Origin: Arcobacter sp. | Lineage (GTDB): Bacteria > Campylobacterota > Campylobacteria > Campylobacterales > Arcobacteraceae | DNA length: 33,586 bases | Assembly (NCBI GenBank): GCA_030635995.1 | Contig: DAOVXU010000002.1 | Coordinates: forward strand, 1 to 33,586 | Direction: 5' to 3' | In this document: positions 1-8,367 of the stretch, in pieces | Layout of the letters: each line of letters begins with the position of its first letter | How positions within the stretch are numbered: the first letter of the stretch is position 1 | Notes under the pieces: model-generated | What the model was told of the DNA's origin: nothing | Database searches by the model: none | Seen by the model: the letters and a program-made list of their open reading frames with translations, nothing else | Made by a program: the position numbers and the translations under genes

Positions 1-1
1 A

Positions 2-883
2 CAAACACTTGATAGTAATTTTGATGTAGAATATAGTGGTGATTTGACAGTTTCAGAGTATGGGTATACTAATGCACCAGAAGCTGCAGTTGGTATTGGT
101 GAGGTACATACTTATAATTTATCAGCTAAACCTTCACCTGATGCTACATTAGATTATAAATTAGTTGTTGATGGAGTAGAAATTATAAGTGATAATTCAG
201 GTGATTTAGATTTATTAATTACTGATATACTAGCTAATGCTAAATTTGTTGCAGAAGGTACAACGACAATTAACACTGTTCAAGTATATAAAGATTCAAA
301 TGGCTACTTGGTATTTAAAAATAATGATGCAAATGAACCATTTACTTCAGTAATAACTATTGATACAAATAATGATGCTTCATATAATGATGATATTAGT
401 TTAAAAAGAAATGCAGATTATAGTGTTAGAGAAGGTACTGGTGCTGAATTTATGGAGATAAAAACTAGAATTGATCAAACCACTTCAAAAAGTAGTATGC
501 AATTAAGACTTGATACTCTTAAGATTTCTGATAGTGCATTTGGGGATTTTTCAGTTGATGAGACAGGATTGATTACTATGAGTCAAGATGGTGCAATGTT
601 TGCAGTTGGTCAAATTGCTATTGCAAAGTTTATTACAAATAGAGGACTTGAACCTATTGGAAATAATCTTCTAAAAGTTACACTTGCTAGTGGTGATCCT
701 ATTTATAATCTTAATAATGATAAAACAGCAGAGATCCAATCAAGTACACTTGAGCTTAGTACAGCTGATCTAAGTGAAAGTTTAGTTAATCTTATGGTAT
801 TTCAAAGAGCTTTTGAAGCAAATGCGAAATCAATCACAACAGCTGATACGATACTGAATACACTTATTCAGTTGAAACGATAG
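2..883 (+). CDS. flgE: Flagellar hook protein FlgE, C-terminal part (5' end outside window)
   Basis: This is the distal part of the flagellar hook subunit, which polymerises outside the cell into the universal joint between rod and filament. The frame is open to the first base, so the gene starts upstream; the TTG at 44 is only an internal codon. About 293 residues are visible. The last 40 residues hold the conserved C-terminal helix of rod/hook proteins (LVNLMVFQRAFEANAKSI, then a TADTILNTL-type end), which packs in the D0 core. The preceding stretch, with TGLITMSQDGAMFAVGQIAIAKF and a GLEPIGNNLLK-like segment, fits the D1 region of FlgE, and the variable part before it fits the outer domains. 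The following genes are also flagellar. FlgG and FlgF share the C-terminal helix, but the long variable region favours FlgE. Confidence 0.88.
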   Translation, partial: QTLDSNFDVEYSGDLTVSEYGYTNAPEAAVGIGEVHTYNLSAKPSPDATLDYKLVVDGVEIISDNSGDLDLLITDILANAKFVAEGTTTINTVQVYKDSNGYLVFKNNDANEPFTSVITIDTNNDASYNDDISLKRNADYSVREGTGAEFMEIKTRIDQTTSKSSMQLRLDTLKISDSAFGDFSVDETGLITMSQDGAMFAVGQIAIAKFITNRGLEPIGNNLLKVTLASGDPIYNLNNDKTAEIQSSTLELSTADLSESLVNLMVFQRAFEANAKSITTADTILNTLIQLKR

Positions 884-899
884 GAGTTTAGTGGTTAGT

Positions 900-911
900 G
901 GTTAGCTAACC
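900..911. repeat. Perfect 12-bp palindrome GGTTAGCTAACC after flgE
   Basis: The sequence GGTTAGCTAACC is its own reverse complement and lies 17 bp after the flgE stop, followed by CTCTATTTTAAA. As RNA it could form a 4-bp stem with an AGCT loop, too weak for a strong terminator. It could also be a small operator in front of the gene at 923. A partial direct repeat (GTGGTTA twice, 891-903) runs into it. Confidence 0.3.
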
Positions 912-922
912 TCTATTTTAAA

Positions 923-1249
923 ATGGATAATATTTTACTCGTATCAATTTTTGGTGTTTTGGCTCTTTATTATTATAGTAGTATGAATGTATACAAATCT
1001 ATGTATAGAAAAATAAAAGAAGAGAAAGAGATGATTGATAGTGCTCATGATAATCGAACTACTGAATTAGATAGATTAGAGAGAAGTTTTAATGATGCTC
1101 TGGAGACTATTCAACACTCTGATGAGAACTTAACAAAAGTTAGAGAAGAGGTTCAAAGAATTAAATTAGCTAATAATGATTTGAAACATAGAAATGAATT
1201 ATTACAAAAAAGAGTTAATGAACTCTACTCTTCTGTTGGGATGATTTAG
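923..1249 (+). CDS. Small membrane-anchored coiled-coil protein
   Basis: I do not recognise the family. The 108-residue protein has one hydrophobic N-terminal segment (about residues 4-20, LLVSIFGVLALYYY). A long, highly charged heptad-like region follows (about 25-100, rich in E, K, R, L and N) and is predicted to be coiled coil. It has no catalytic motif. The likely topology is a short membrane anchor with a cytoplasmic coiled coil, although the orientation cannot be fixed from sequence alone. It lies 39 bp after flgE and 52 bp before a secreted TPR-like gene, so it may belong to the flagellar operon as an accessory or scaffold protein. The Shine-Dalgarno sequence is poor. Confidence 0.6.
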   Translation: MDNILLVSIFGVLALYYYSSMNVYKSMYRKIKEEKEMIDSAHDNRTTELDRLERSFNDALETIQHSDENLTKVREEVQRIKLANNDLKHRNELLQKRVNELYSSVGMI

Positions 1250-1301
1250 ATAATTATGAATTTTGAATTATAAATGTTGAATTGGGAGATATAAATCAAG
1301 A

Positions 1302-3317
1302 ATGAAGAACTTACTATATATTGTAATTTTATGTTCTCTTTTATTTGGAGCTAAAGAGTCTTATATTTATGAATCTCAACCTAATGTAATTTTTAATTAT
1401 GATAAATTAACCCAAAAAGAACGTTCTATTGCTTTACAAGTTGATTTTAACAATGCAGTATTATATTTAGAACAAAAAAAATATCTACAGGCGATAAGAT
1501 TATTTAAAAAAACTGCTAAAATACTTAAAATTCCATCTTTCTTAAATATAGGTATTGCTTATTATAAATTGGATTCTATAAATAATGCTTATCTTTATCT
1601 AAAAAAGATATATGATGTTAAAGAAGCAGCCTCTCAAGATGTATATTCATATATTAGTTCCTCTTATTATCTTTATTTAATAACAAATGATAGAAAATAT
1701 ATCACAACGATATTAGATGTTGTAAAAACCATTAAAAAAAAGAAAATCTCTTCTCATGTAAAAAGACTTGTTGCTGATACTTATATTTTATTAAAAGAGT
1801 ATGAAAAAGCTATAAGAATAATAAAAACTATGAAAGATAAAGATCTTTTAAAACTAGCTCTTTTATATATTAAAACAAAAGATTATGTGATGGCTGATAT
1901 AAATTTACAAAAAGCATATGAAAATACTAAAAATGATAAGATGATGAATAAAATATTATGGTTACAAGTATTTAGAGATCTTAAAGCGAATGATACAGTA
2001 AAAATACAAGATCATATTGATGTTATTATTAGTAGAAAAAAGATTTTTAATGCAAATAGAAAGATGCCATTAAAAATATATTTTAATAAAGATAAATACA
2101 GTTCAGAGCAATATTTTAATAGAGTTGTAAAATTTTCGCAAGATAGAAAAATTGATATGATATTTTATTTTGCACCATTTATTTTTGTAGATAAAAAAGA
2201 GATATATAATGATTCTTCATTTGGTTTTGTATTAAAAAATCAACAAAATATAAACTCTTTAGATATGATGATAGAATATAATAAAAAGTTTATAGATATA
2301 GTAAAAGATGACCCTATAATAAGGGTTAATAAATTACAAAAGATAGTTGATGAAAAATATGATACTAAATCGTATGAGTATTATAATCTAGCTGTTAGTT
2401 ATGCTCAAATTGATAACTTTAGTAGTGCTTATAAATACTTTAAAAAAGCCTATGATCTAAACCATGCAAATAAATTGTATAGTGCTATGGCATTGATTAG
2501 TGCTAAGAGAGCTGATATAGATATTTCTAAAGTTATAGAAAAAAAAATAAGTCAGAATTTGCTAGCTAAAGGTGGTGAATATCCATATTTAGGTAAATAT
2601 ATATATAAATTAATCTATAATCCAAAATATAAATTAAATCCAAGAAAACTTACTAATATATCTAAAAGATCTATTTTTTTAAGAGCATTGTATTTTCTTG
2701 AGCATATTAATGAAAATGGAATAAATGAAGATGAACCACTTTTAAAAGCTGATGTAAAAGATCCTTTAGTATTTTTATTTAGAGAGTTGGTAAAATTAAA
2801 AGATGAGAGTAGATATAATTATATCTCAAGGCTTCAAGACACTATACCTAAAGTTTATAATGATTATTTTTTAAAAGGTCCATTAATCATAACTCAATAT
2901 TATATTGATCTCTTAAAAGGATTGGGTATATTTGATAGGGTTGATTTTCATATTAAAGGGGAAATATCCCCTACATATTTAAGAACAAAAGCTTTAGTTC
3001 AACTTTATGATGGTTATCCAGTACAAAGTATAAAAATACTTGAGCATTTGCAAGAAAAATATAACCTAAATGATAAATATACTTCATATTTAATAATTGC
3101 TTCTTTTTTAAGGGCTAATGATTATAGTAATGCAAGTGCAACTTTAGGAATGCTAGAGTTTGAATTGAATGATAATGATGCAAAATTTTTAAATGGTGTA
3201 CAGCTACTTCAAAGTTTAAAATTAAATAGTGCAAGACGAGCATTTAAAAATAAATATAAAGGTTTTTTAATAGATTTTAAACTTGAAGGTTTTGATGATT
3301 ATTTAGAGTCTTTATAA
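1302..3317 (+). CDS. Secreted TPR-like repeat protein of the flagellar cluster
   Basis: The 671-residue protein begins with a Sec signal peptide (residues 1-17, hydrophobic LLYIVILCSLLFG then AKES), so it should act in the periplasm. The rest is almost wholly helical, with tetratricopeptide-like units such as NAVLYLEQKKYLQAIRLFKKT (within about 46-70), YYNLAVSYAQIDNFSSAYKY near 358-377, and LVQLYDGYPVQSIKILEHL near the C-terminus. No enzymatic motif is seen. In Campylobacter the periplasmic TPR protein PflA forms part of the motor scaffold that holds the stators. This protein has comparable size, export and context, so a PflA-like role is a reasonable inference, but I cannot show homology by eye. 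Its 3' neighbour starts after a 60-bp gap with a promoter-like sequence. Confidence 0.6.
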   Translation: MKNLLYIVILCSLLFGAKESYIYESQPNVIFNYDKLTQKERSIALQVDFNNAVLYLEQKKYLQAIRLFKKTAKILKIPSFLNIGIAYYKLDSINNAYLYLKKIYDVKEAASQDVYSYISSSYYLYLITNDRKYITTILDVVKTIKKKKISSHVKRLVADTYILLKEYEKAIRIIKTMKDKDLLKLALLYIKTKDYVMADINLQKAYENTKNDKMMNKILWLQVFRDLKANDTVKIQDHIDVIISRKKIFNANRKMPLKIYFNKDKYSSEQYFNRVVKFSQDRKIDMIFYFAPFIFVDKKEIYNDSSFGFVLKNQQNINSLDMMIEYNKKFIDIVKDDPIIRVNKLQKIVDEKYDTKSYEYYNLAVSYAQIDNFSSAYKYFKKAYDLNHANKLYSAMALISAKRADIDISKVIEKKISQNLLAKGGEYPYLGKYIYKLIYNPKYKLNPRKLTNISKRSIFLRALYFLEHINENGINEDEPLLKADVKDPLVFLFRELVKLKDESRYNYISRLQDTIPKVYNDYFLKGPLIITQYYIDLLKGLGIFDRVDFHIKGEISPTYLRTKALVQLYDGYPVQSIKILEHLQEKYNLNDKYTSYLIIASFLRANDYSNASATLGMLEFELNDNDAKFLNGVQLLQSLKLNSARRAFKNKYKGFLIDFKLEGFDDYLESL

Positions 3318-3342
3318 TAATTTATCATATAAAGATAAAGTG

Positions 3343-3351
3343 TGATATAAT
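3343..3351 (+). promoter_or_regulatory. Extended -10 promoter candidate upstream of flaG-like gene
   Basis: TGATATAAT at 3343-3351 matches an extended -10 box (TGnTATAAT) perfectly. It lies 26 bp before the ATG at 3378, which is preceded by a good Shine-Dalgarno TAAGGAG (3365-3371). Campylobacterota sigma-70 promoters typically rely on such an extended -10 with little -35. It would drive the long unit running from flaG to serS. Confidence 0.5.
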
Positions 3352-3377
3352 AATTTAGATTTTATAAGGAGTATTTT

Positions 3378-3695
3378 ATGCAACTTGGTAGATTTGAGAT
3401 GATGGATCAATCTAAACTTGAGTATATTGAAAAAATCTCTAAAATAGAAACTATAGATAAACAACATACAATAGTTGAAGATGAAAAGTACAAAGAACTA
3501 GAAGAGGGCATGCGTCCACAAAAAAAGAATGAAGTTCTTTTAGATAATGTAAAATTTGGATTTGATAATGAAACAAAAGAATTTTTTGTAAGAGTTACAA
3601 ATGATGGTGTAGAGTATCAGTATCCAACTGATCAGATGATGAGATTAAAAATGCAACTAAATGAAAGTTTAGAAGAGCAATTAAAAAAAGTATAA
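3378..3695 (+). CDS. flaG: FlaG-family protein
   Basis: The protein has 105 residues. The C-terminal 55 residues match the FlaG pattern: a beta region (LLDNVKFGFDNETKEFFVRV) followed by a YQYPTDQMMRLKMQL segment, comparable with the V-x-V-x-D-x-x-T-x-E-V-I-R-x-I-P motif of FlaG proteins. In Campylobacter and Vibrio, FlaG affects filament length. The N-terminal half is charged and variable, as in the family. The start is supported by a strong AAGGAG Shine-Dalgarno 6-7 bp upstream. It is probably the first gene of the main operon, 12 bp before fliY. Confidence 0.65.
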   Translation: MQLGRFEMMDQSKLEYIEKISKIETIDKQHTIVEDEKYKELEEGMRPQKKNEVLLDNVKFGFDNETKEFFVRVTNDGVEYQYPTDQMMRLKMQLNESLEEQLKKV

Positions 3696-3707
3696 AGGAA
3701 ATAGTAA

Positions 3708-4583
3708 TTGGCATCAGATATATCAAGTATTATACAAAATGAATTAATAAATACATTTGAAAGTTTACTGTCATTAGAATCAACTGTAGATGATATAGGT
3801 TTATCATCTAAAGATGATATTAGTGATGAACAATGTGTAAAGGTAACTGCTGAGTTAAAATCAAAAGATTTACAAAGTACTTGGCATTTCTTTTTACCAA
3901 CATTGATTGCAACAAAGTTTGAATATTATATGTTAGGTGAAATTGGGGATCTTAAAGCATCTTTAGATGATGAGATTGTAGATGCTACTAAAGAGATTAT
4001 ATCAACGATTGGAGGAAGTTTAAGTACTTCAATTGATGCACAAGCTTTTGATGATATCTCTAAAGTTCAATTTTCAATTCAAGATGCAACCATAGTTCAA
4101 GGGTCTAAATTAGAAAATTATGATAATCTATTTAAAATAAATTTAACTTTTAATGGTGAACAATTAAATTTATTTATACAGTTTGATGAGCCAATTTTAG
4201 AATTTTTAGGAAAAATTGTTTCTGGTGAAAATATACTTACAGAAGAAGAGGAAGCTGAGGCTGAAGCTGAATCTTCAGGACCAGTTGCTATTGGTACGGC
4301 TTCATCTATATTATCTTTACTAGGGGAAGAATCTACTGAAAATTTAAAGTTATTATTTGGTGTAAATTTAAGATTTAGTGTTAGGCTTGGCGTAAAAACA
4401 TTTCTTTTAAAAGATATAGTAAATTGGGATGTAGGTCAAATAATAGAATTAGAACAGATGGTAAATGAGCCTTTAGATATTCTTGTTAATGGTATGAAGG
4501 TTGGAGAGGGTGAAGCTGTAATAGTTGAAGGTAGATTTGGTGTAAAAATTAAATATATTGGCGAAAAGAAGATAGAGATATAA
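3708..4583 (+). CDS. fliY: Flagellar motor switch protein FliY/FliN
   Basis: This is a C-ring protein controlling rotation direction. The 291-residue protein has two parts. The N-terminal region (about 1-175) contains a CheC/FliM-type helix (DEIVDATKEIISTIGGSLST, about 85-104). After an acidic linker (EEEEAEAEAESSG, about 179-191), the C-terminal 85 residues form a SpoA/FliN domain (LLFGVNLRFSVRLGVKTFLLKDI, then the GQIIELEQMVNEPLDILVNG type of motif). The two-part layout is that of FliY rather than the short FliN. The start is TTG at 3708, behind AAAGGAAA; no in-frame ATG fits better. It lies 11 bp before motA. No fliM is in the window. Confidence 0.85.
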   Translation: MASDISSIIQNELINTFESLLSLESTVDDIGLSSKDDISDEQCVKVTAELKSKDLQSTWHFFLPTLIATKFEYYMLGEIGDLKASLDDEIVDATKEIISTIGGSLSTSIDAQAFDDISKVQFSIQDATIVQGSKLENYDNLFKINLTFNGEQLNLFIQFDEPILEFLGKIVSGENILTEEEEAEAEAESSGPVAIGTASSILSLLGEESTENLKLLFGVNLRFSVRLGVKTFLLKDIVNWDVGQIIELEQMVNEPLDILVNGMKVGEGEAVIVEGRFGVKIKYIGEKKIEI

Positions 4584-4594
4584 AAAGGTAAGTT

Positions 4595-5350
4595 ATGGAT
4601 AAAACGACCGCAGGTGGAGTTGCTGGAGTTTGGGGACTTGTAGCATTAGCTATTGTTTTAGGTGGTGCTGGATTTGGAGCATATGTTGATATCCCATCTG
4701 TTATTATTGTATTTGGAGGAACAGCTGCTGTTACTGCTGGTCAATTTGAGGCTGCTGCTTTAAAGCAAATGGGTAAAGCAATGGGAGTTGCTTTTAATGA
4801 AGTTAAAGTTGAAACTACACCAGAACTTATTGAAAAGATTATCCATTATGCAACAGAGATTAAGAAAAATGGTGTTATGCAAATGGAACAACAAATTATG
4901 GATGAACTAAATCCATTTTTTAAAGAAGCATTTGCTTTACTTGTAGACAATACAAAGCCAGATGTATTAGAAGCTTTAATGGAAACTAAAATGGAACATA
5001 TGGAGGGTCGTCATAAAACTATGATATCTATTTTTGGTAATATTGGTGGAAGTGCTGGATCAATGGGTATGATTGGTACTCTTGTAGGACTTGTAGCAAT
5101 GCTGGCAAACCTTTCAGATCCTTCAGCTGTTGGACCTGCTATGGCTGTTGCACTTCTTACAACTATGTATGGTGCATTGATTGGTACGGCAATTGCTGGT
5201 ATTATAGAATCAAAATTGGAACAAAAAAATAGTGTAGAGATGATAGCAAATCAAATTACTATTCATGGTGCAAGTATGATTGCATCTGGGGAATCAATTG
5301 GGAATATTAAAATGAAATTAAATGCAATACTTCCAGTAGAGGAAGAGTAG
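4595..5350 (+). CDS. motA: Flagellar stator protein MotA/PomA
   Basis: This inner-membrane stator subunit forms an ion channel with MotB and pushes against FliG. The protein has 251 residues, the size of Vibrio PomA and shorter than proton-type E. coli MotA. Four membrane segments can be seen: about 9-30 (GVWGLVALAIVLGGAGFGAY), 34-50 (PSVIIVFGGTAAVTAG), 150-173 (GMIGTLVGLVAMLANL) and 182-205 (MAVALLTTMYGALIGTAIAG). The cytoplasmic loop between the second and third carries charged residues. The conserved GTLVGL and TTMYGALIGT signatures are present. The N-terminus and length point to a Na+-type stator; this is inference. It is followed after 3 bp by motB. Confidence 0.92.
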   Translation: MDKTTAGGVAGVWGLVALAIVLGGAGFGAYVDIPSVIIVFGGTAAVTAGQFEAAALKQMGKAMGVAFNEVKVETTPELIEKIIHYATEIKKNGVMQMEQQIMDELNPFFKEAFALLVDNTKPDVLEALMETKMEHMEGRHKTMISIFGNIGGSAGSMGMIGTLVGLVAMLANLSDPSAVGPAMAVALLTTMYGALIGTAIAGIIESKLEQKNSVEMIANQITIHGASMIASGESIGNIKMKLNAILPVEEE

Positions 5351-5353
5351 GCA

Positions 5354-6148
5354 ATGGCTAAAGATAAGTGTCCTGATTGTCCTAAGTGTTTACCTGGTTG
5401 GCTAGTTCAATTTGGAGATCTTATGTCACTTCTACTTTGTTTTTTTATCCTTTTATTATCTATGGCAACAATGGATAAAAAGAAAGTTGAAGAATATTTT
5501 GAGATTATGAAAAGAAGTATGGGATTTTTAGAAGGTGCAGCAGATACAGCAGCAGCTTCCAAAGAGAGTTTATCAAAAGATCATAGAGATTCTAGTGAAG
5601 CAGGAAATCAAGGTGATATGGGTGGTGGAAATGATTATGGAGAATTTACCCAAGAGGTTGAAGATTTAGCAAATGAATATAATGATACAAATGATGCAAG
5701 TAAAGATGATGAAGTAACATTAACAATAAAAAATAATAATGAATTTTCTATGGATATACCATCATCACTTATGTTTGATGAGGGTAGTTATAAAATTAAT
5801 AATATTCAAGCAAAAAGATTTATAAGAAAAATTGCTAGAGTTATAAGAACTATGTCTGATGGGATGGATATTGAGATTATTGGATATTCAAGTGTTGGTG
5901 AGGTAAATAGTGGAGATATACCAAGGGATAGTTGGGATATATCTGCATTAAGGTCTATTGAAATAGTAAAAGAACTTATTAAAAATAAGATTGAACCATC
6001 AAGGCTTAAAGTAGCTGCATTTGGCTCTTATAGACCAAAAAGTGATGACTATAATGCAAATAGACGAGTTGAATTGAAATTTAGATCTACAGGTTATGAA
6101 GAGAATGAATTTGGAAATGAAAACTTTTTTGATAGAATTGATAAATAG
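5354..6148 (+). CDS. motB: Flagellar stator protein MotB/PomB
   Basis: This is the stator subunit that binds peptidoglycan and carries the ion-binding aspartate. The N-terminus has a Cys-rich stretch (KCPDCPKC, 5-12), then the plug/membrane region LPGWLVQFGDLMSLLLCFFI, where Asp22 is the expected ion-binding residue. The residues around it (DLMSLLxCFF-LLLS) are those of PomB. A long linker (about 75-125) with a Gly-rich patch follows. The C-terminal OmpA-like domain (about 130-255) holds SSLMFDEGS, an IEIIGYSS strand and the NRRVELKF motif. The protein has 264 residues. Translation is probably coupled to motA. Sodium coupling is likely by similarity but not proved by sequence. Confidence 0.92.
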   Translation: MAKDKCPDCPKCLPGWLVQFGDLMSLLLCFFILLLSMATMDKKKVEEYFEIMKRSMGFLEGAADTAAASKESLSKDHRDSSEAGNQGDMGGGNDYGEFTQEVEDLANEYNDTNDASKDDEVTLTIKNNNEFSMDIPSSLMFDEGSYKINNIQAKRFIRKIARVIRTMSDGMDIEIIGYSSVGEVNSGDIPRDSWDISALRSIEIVKELIKNKIEPSRLKVAAFGSYRPKSDDYNANRRVELKFRSTGYEENEFGNENFFDRIDK

Positions 6149-6157
6149 GGGTAATTT

Positions 6158-6448
6158 ATGGAGATGTTAAGTGCTAATGTAGATATTTCAATGTTAAACC
6201 AAAAAAAATATGAGAATATTGACTCAAAAAATATGAAAAAAGATGATTTAAAATCTGCGTGTGATAATTTTGAATCATTTTTTATGCAACAATTACTTGA
6301 TATATCTTTAAAAAATACAAATGTTGCAGGTGATAATACAGGTAGTGATATTATTAAAGGTATGTATACAGAGAATTTATCAAAACAAAGTGCAGGGACA
6401 CTTGGGATTAGTGATATTTTATATAAATTTTTAAGTGAAAAAAGGTAA
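6158..6448 (+). CDS. flgJ: FlgJ-type rod-binding protein (single domain)
   Basis: The 96-residue protein corresponds to the N-terminal rod-binding domain of FlgJ only. The core LKSACDNFESFFMQQLLDISLKNT (about residues 30-53) and the later DIIKGMYTENLSKQSAGTLGISDILYKFL match the pattern of a helix with E-x-x-F-x-x-x-L followed by an M-x-x-x-L-x-x-x-L-A segment. The muramidase domain found in gamma-proteobacterial FlgJ is missing, as is usual in Campylobacterota, so a separate lytic enzyme must open the wall. It should act as a rod assembly cap in the periplasm. It is flanked by motB (9 bp) and a flgN-like gene (5 bp). Confidence 0.75.
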   Translation: MEMLSANVDISMLNQKKYENIDSKNMKKDDLKSACDNFESFFMQQLLDISLKNTNVAGDNTGSDIIKGMYTENLSKQSAGTLGISDILYKFLSEKR

Positions 6449-6453
6449 TTAAG

Positions 6454-6831
6454 ATGATAACTAATCAAGTAAATAAGATGATAGATATGGCAGTATCTTT
6501 AAAAGAAGCTATAAAAGAAGATATAGAAGATGTTAAGATGGCAAATCATGAAAAACTTTTAGATAGAAATGAGATAAAATTGGAGCTTATGCAAAATATT
6601 AGTAATGCTCATCAAGAGCTAAATGAGCTTTTAGCTACTGCTATGCAAAATGGGGAAGATATAAATGATTATAGAGATATTGTTAATAATTTGGAAGAAC
6701 ATTTAAGAGAATTATATGATTTAAATGGGAAATTAGCATCTATAGTTTTACCTGTAAAACAGATGTATAAGCAGATAATAGATGATATTACACTTGTAAA
6801 TGGTGGTTCACTTTTTGAGGTAACTGCATAG
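6454..6831 (+). CDS. FlgN-like helical protein, possible export chaperone
   Basis: The 125-residue protein is all-helical, with no signal peptide or membrane segment. Heptad-like regions run through about 10-110 (ISNAHQELNELLATAMQN, IVNNLEEHLRELYDLNGKLASIV). Its size, helical content and place between flgJ and a flgA-like gene fit FlgN, the cytoplasmic chaperone for the hook-associated proteins FlgK and FlgL. FlgN sequences diverge strongly, so this is a contextual guess. The stop codon overlaps the following GTG start by one base. Confidence 0.5.
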   Translation: MITNQVNKMIDMAVSLKEAIKEDIEDVKMANHEKLLDRNEIKLELMQNISNAHQELNELLATAMQNGEDINDYRDIVNNLEEHLRELYDLNGKLASIVLPVKQMYKQIIDDITLVNGGSLFEVTA

Positions 6832-7217
6832 TGAGATTTATAGTTTTTCTTTTTTTAATTATTTTTTCTGCTAATGCTACAGAGATTCTTGTAAGTGATA
6901 AAAATATTAGATATCAAGAGATTCTGGATTATGATAATTTATCAATTAGTACAACTGAAAAAAGAGTTAGATGTGAGATGTTTGATAAAAATAATTTATT
7001 AAATACAACATATCAAGCCAAACATTACATTCTCAAGGGAAAACCTATTTGTATTAAAGATGTACAAGTGGTGAAAAAAAATAAGATTCGGTATGATTTT
7101 GGAAATATTGTAATAGAGCGAAATGGAAAAGTTATTGGGGAAAATAAAAAGTATATTAGAGTTAAAAATATTGATGGAACAATCGATAAGATCTATAAAA
7201 ATGGACAGTTAAAATGA
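6831..7217 (+). CDS. flgA: Short FlgA-like P-ring chaperone candidate
   Basis: The 128-residue protein starts with GTG at 6831, overlapping the previous stop, and has a signal peptide (about 1-16, RFIVFLFLIIFSANA). The last 60 residues resemble the end of FlgA. A segment like the SAF domain (YILKGKPICIKDVQVVKKN) is followed by the strand pattern GNIVIERNGKVIGENKKYIR and VKNIDGTIDKIYKNGQ. This matches the family's V-x-x-x-G-x-A-x-x-x-G-x-x-I-R-V-x-N-x-x-S-x-x-x-x-G motif. FlgA is a periplasmic chaperone for P-ring assembly and is usually over 200 residues, so this would be a reduced form. The two cysteines (about 44 and 69) could form a disulfide. It overlaps flhF by 4 bp. Confidence 0.5.
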   Translation: MRFIVFLFLIIFSANATEILVSDKNIRYQEILDYDNLSISTTEKRVRCEMFDKNNLLNTTYQAKHYILKGKPICIKDVQVVKKNKIRYDFGNIVIERNGKVIGENKKYIRVKNIDGTIDKIYKNGQLK

Positions 7218-8359
7218 ATATGTTATCTTTTTTAGGTGAAACACCTACACATGCTCTACGAAAAGCTCAAGAGGAGTGTGGAGAGGATGCTATTGTAATC
7301 TCTACTAAAAAAATATCTAATAAGGGTAAAGGTAGTAAAGATATGTATGAGATCCTTGTGGGTCTTGAAGATGAAACACATGCTCAAGCTGTAAAACAAA
7401 GGCTTCAATTATCTTCACAAAACAATGAAAAAAAAGTTGATGCTCAATTTTATGATTTTAGAGCAGAAATTTTACAGATGCAAGATGAATTAAAAAAAGT
7501 CCAAAAATCACTTTGGGAACCAAAAAGTAAATTGTATGATTTGGTAATACCTTCAGAATTTATAGATATTTATGCTTTATTTGAAAAAAATGAATTTGAT
7601 GAAGAGATGACTTATACTATTTTAAAGAAAACTATAACTCAACTTCCTCTTGCTATGAAATCAAATGAGAAAAAAATAAAGGATTTTTTCAAATTAATCT
7701 TAAGAAGAATTATCCCTATAAAATATGAAGTACCAGCTCGTGTTCATCAAAGAAAAGTGATGATGTTTGTTGGTCCAACAGGTGTAGGTAAAACAACAAC
7801 TATTGCTAAACTTGCAGCTAGATACGCTTATAAAATGGGTGTTGATTATAAAGTTGGTATTATCACTTTAGATTCTTTTAGGGTTGGTGCTATTGAACAA
7901 CTTAAAGCTTATACAAATATTATGAGGATACCTTTAGAGGTTGTAAAAAAATCTGAAGATTTAGTTGAAGCACTTTTACGACTTCAAGATTGTCATTATA
8001 TTTTAATAGATACAGCTGGTAGTAGTCAATATGATGCTGATAAAATAGAGATAATAAATAAATATCAAAATAGATTAAAAGATATAAATATTGAAAAGAT
8101 GTTAGTTTTACCTGCAAATATAAAAAGGACTGATCTTCTTGAAATTTATGACCATTATTCAATATTAGGGATCAATAATTTAATTCTTACAAAACTAGAT
8201 GAAACTAAAAGTTTTGGTAATATTATATCATTTGCATATAAAGTTAAAAAATCAATTGCATATCTTTCAATTGGACAAAATGTGCCAGATGATTTGGTGT
8301 GTGCTGATGACAGTTATCTTATTGATTGTTTTATGAATTTATCTATAACTAAAAAGTAA
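7214..8359 (+). CDS. flhF: Flagellar SRP-like GTPase FlhF
   Basis: This SRP-family GTPase sets the number and polar position of flagella together with FlhG. The N-terminal B domain shows the typical start MNMLSFLGETPTHALRKAQE and the segment AIVISTKKI. The G domain (about 180-375) contains the P-loop GPTGVGKTTT (187-196), the switch segment ITLDSFRVGAIEQLKAY, the G3 motif ILIDTAGSS and the G4-like TKLDE. The 381-residue length fits the family. It overlaps the flgA-like gene by 4 bp (ATGA) and lies 8 bp before flhG, a near-universal pairing. It acts at the inner face of the polar membrane. Confidence 0.95.
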   Translation: MNMLSFLGETPTHALRKAQEECGEDAIVISTKKISNKGKGSKDMYEILVGLEDETHAQAVKQRLQLSSQNNEKKVDAQFYDFRAEILQMQDELKKVQKSLWEPKSKLYDLVIPSEFIDIYALFEKNEFDEEMTYTILKKTITQLPLAMKSNEKKIKDFFKLILRRIIPIKYEVPARVHQRKVMMFVGPTGVGKTTTIAKLAARYAYKMGVDYKVGIITLDSFRVGAIEQLKAYTNIMRIPLEVVKKSEDLVEALLRLQDCHYILIDTAGSSQYDADKIEIINKYQNRLKDINIEKMLVLPANIKRTDLLEIYDHYSILGINNLILTKLDETKSFGNIISFAYKVKKSIAYLSIGQNVPDDLVCADDSYLIDCFMNLSITKK

Positions 8360-8367
8360 TATAGTAT

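Noticed and set aside
6094..6468. 124-residue minus-strand frame over flgJ
   Set aside because: It lies wholly opposite well-supported flgJ and its spacers; composition is that of an antisense shadow.
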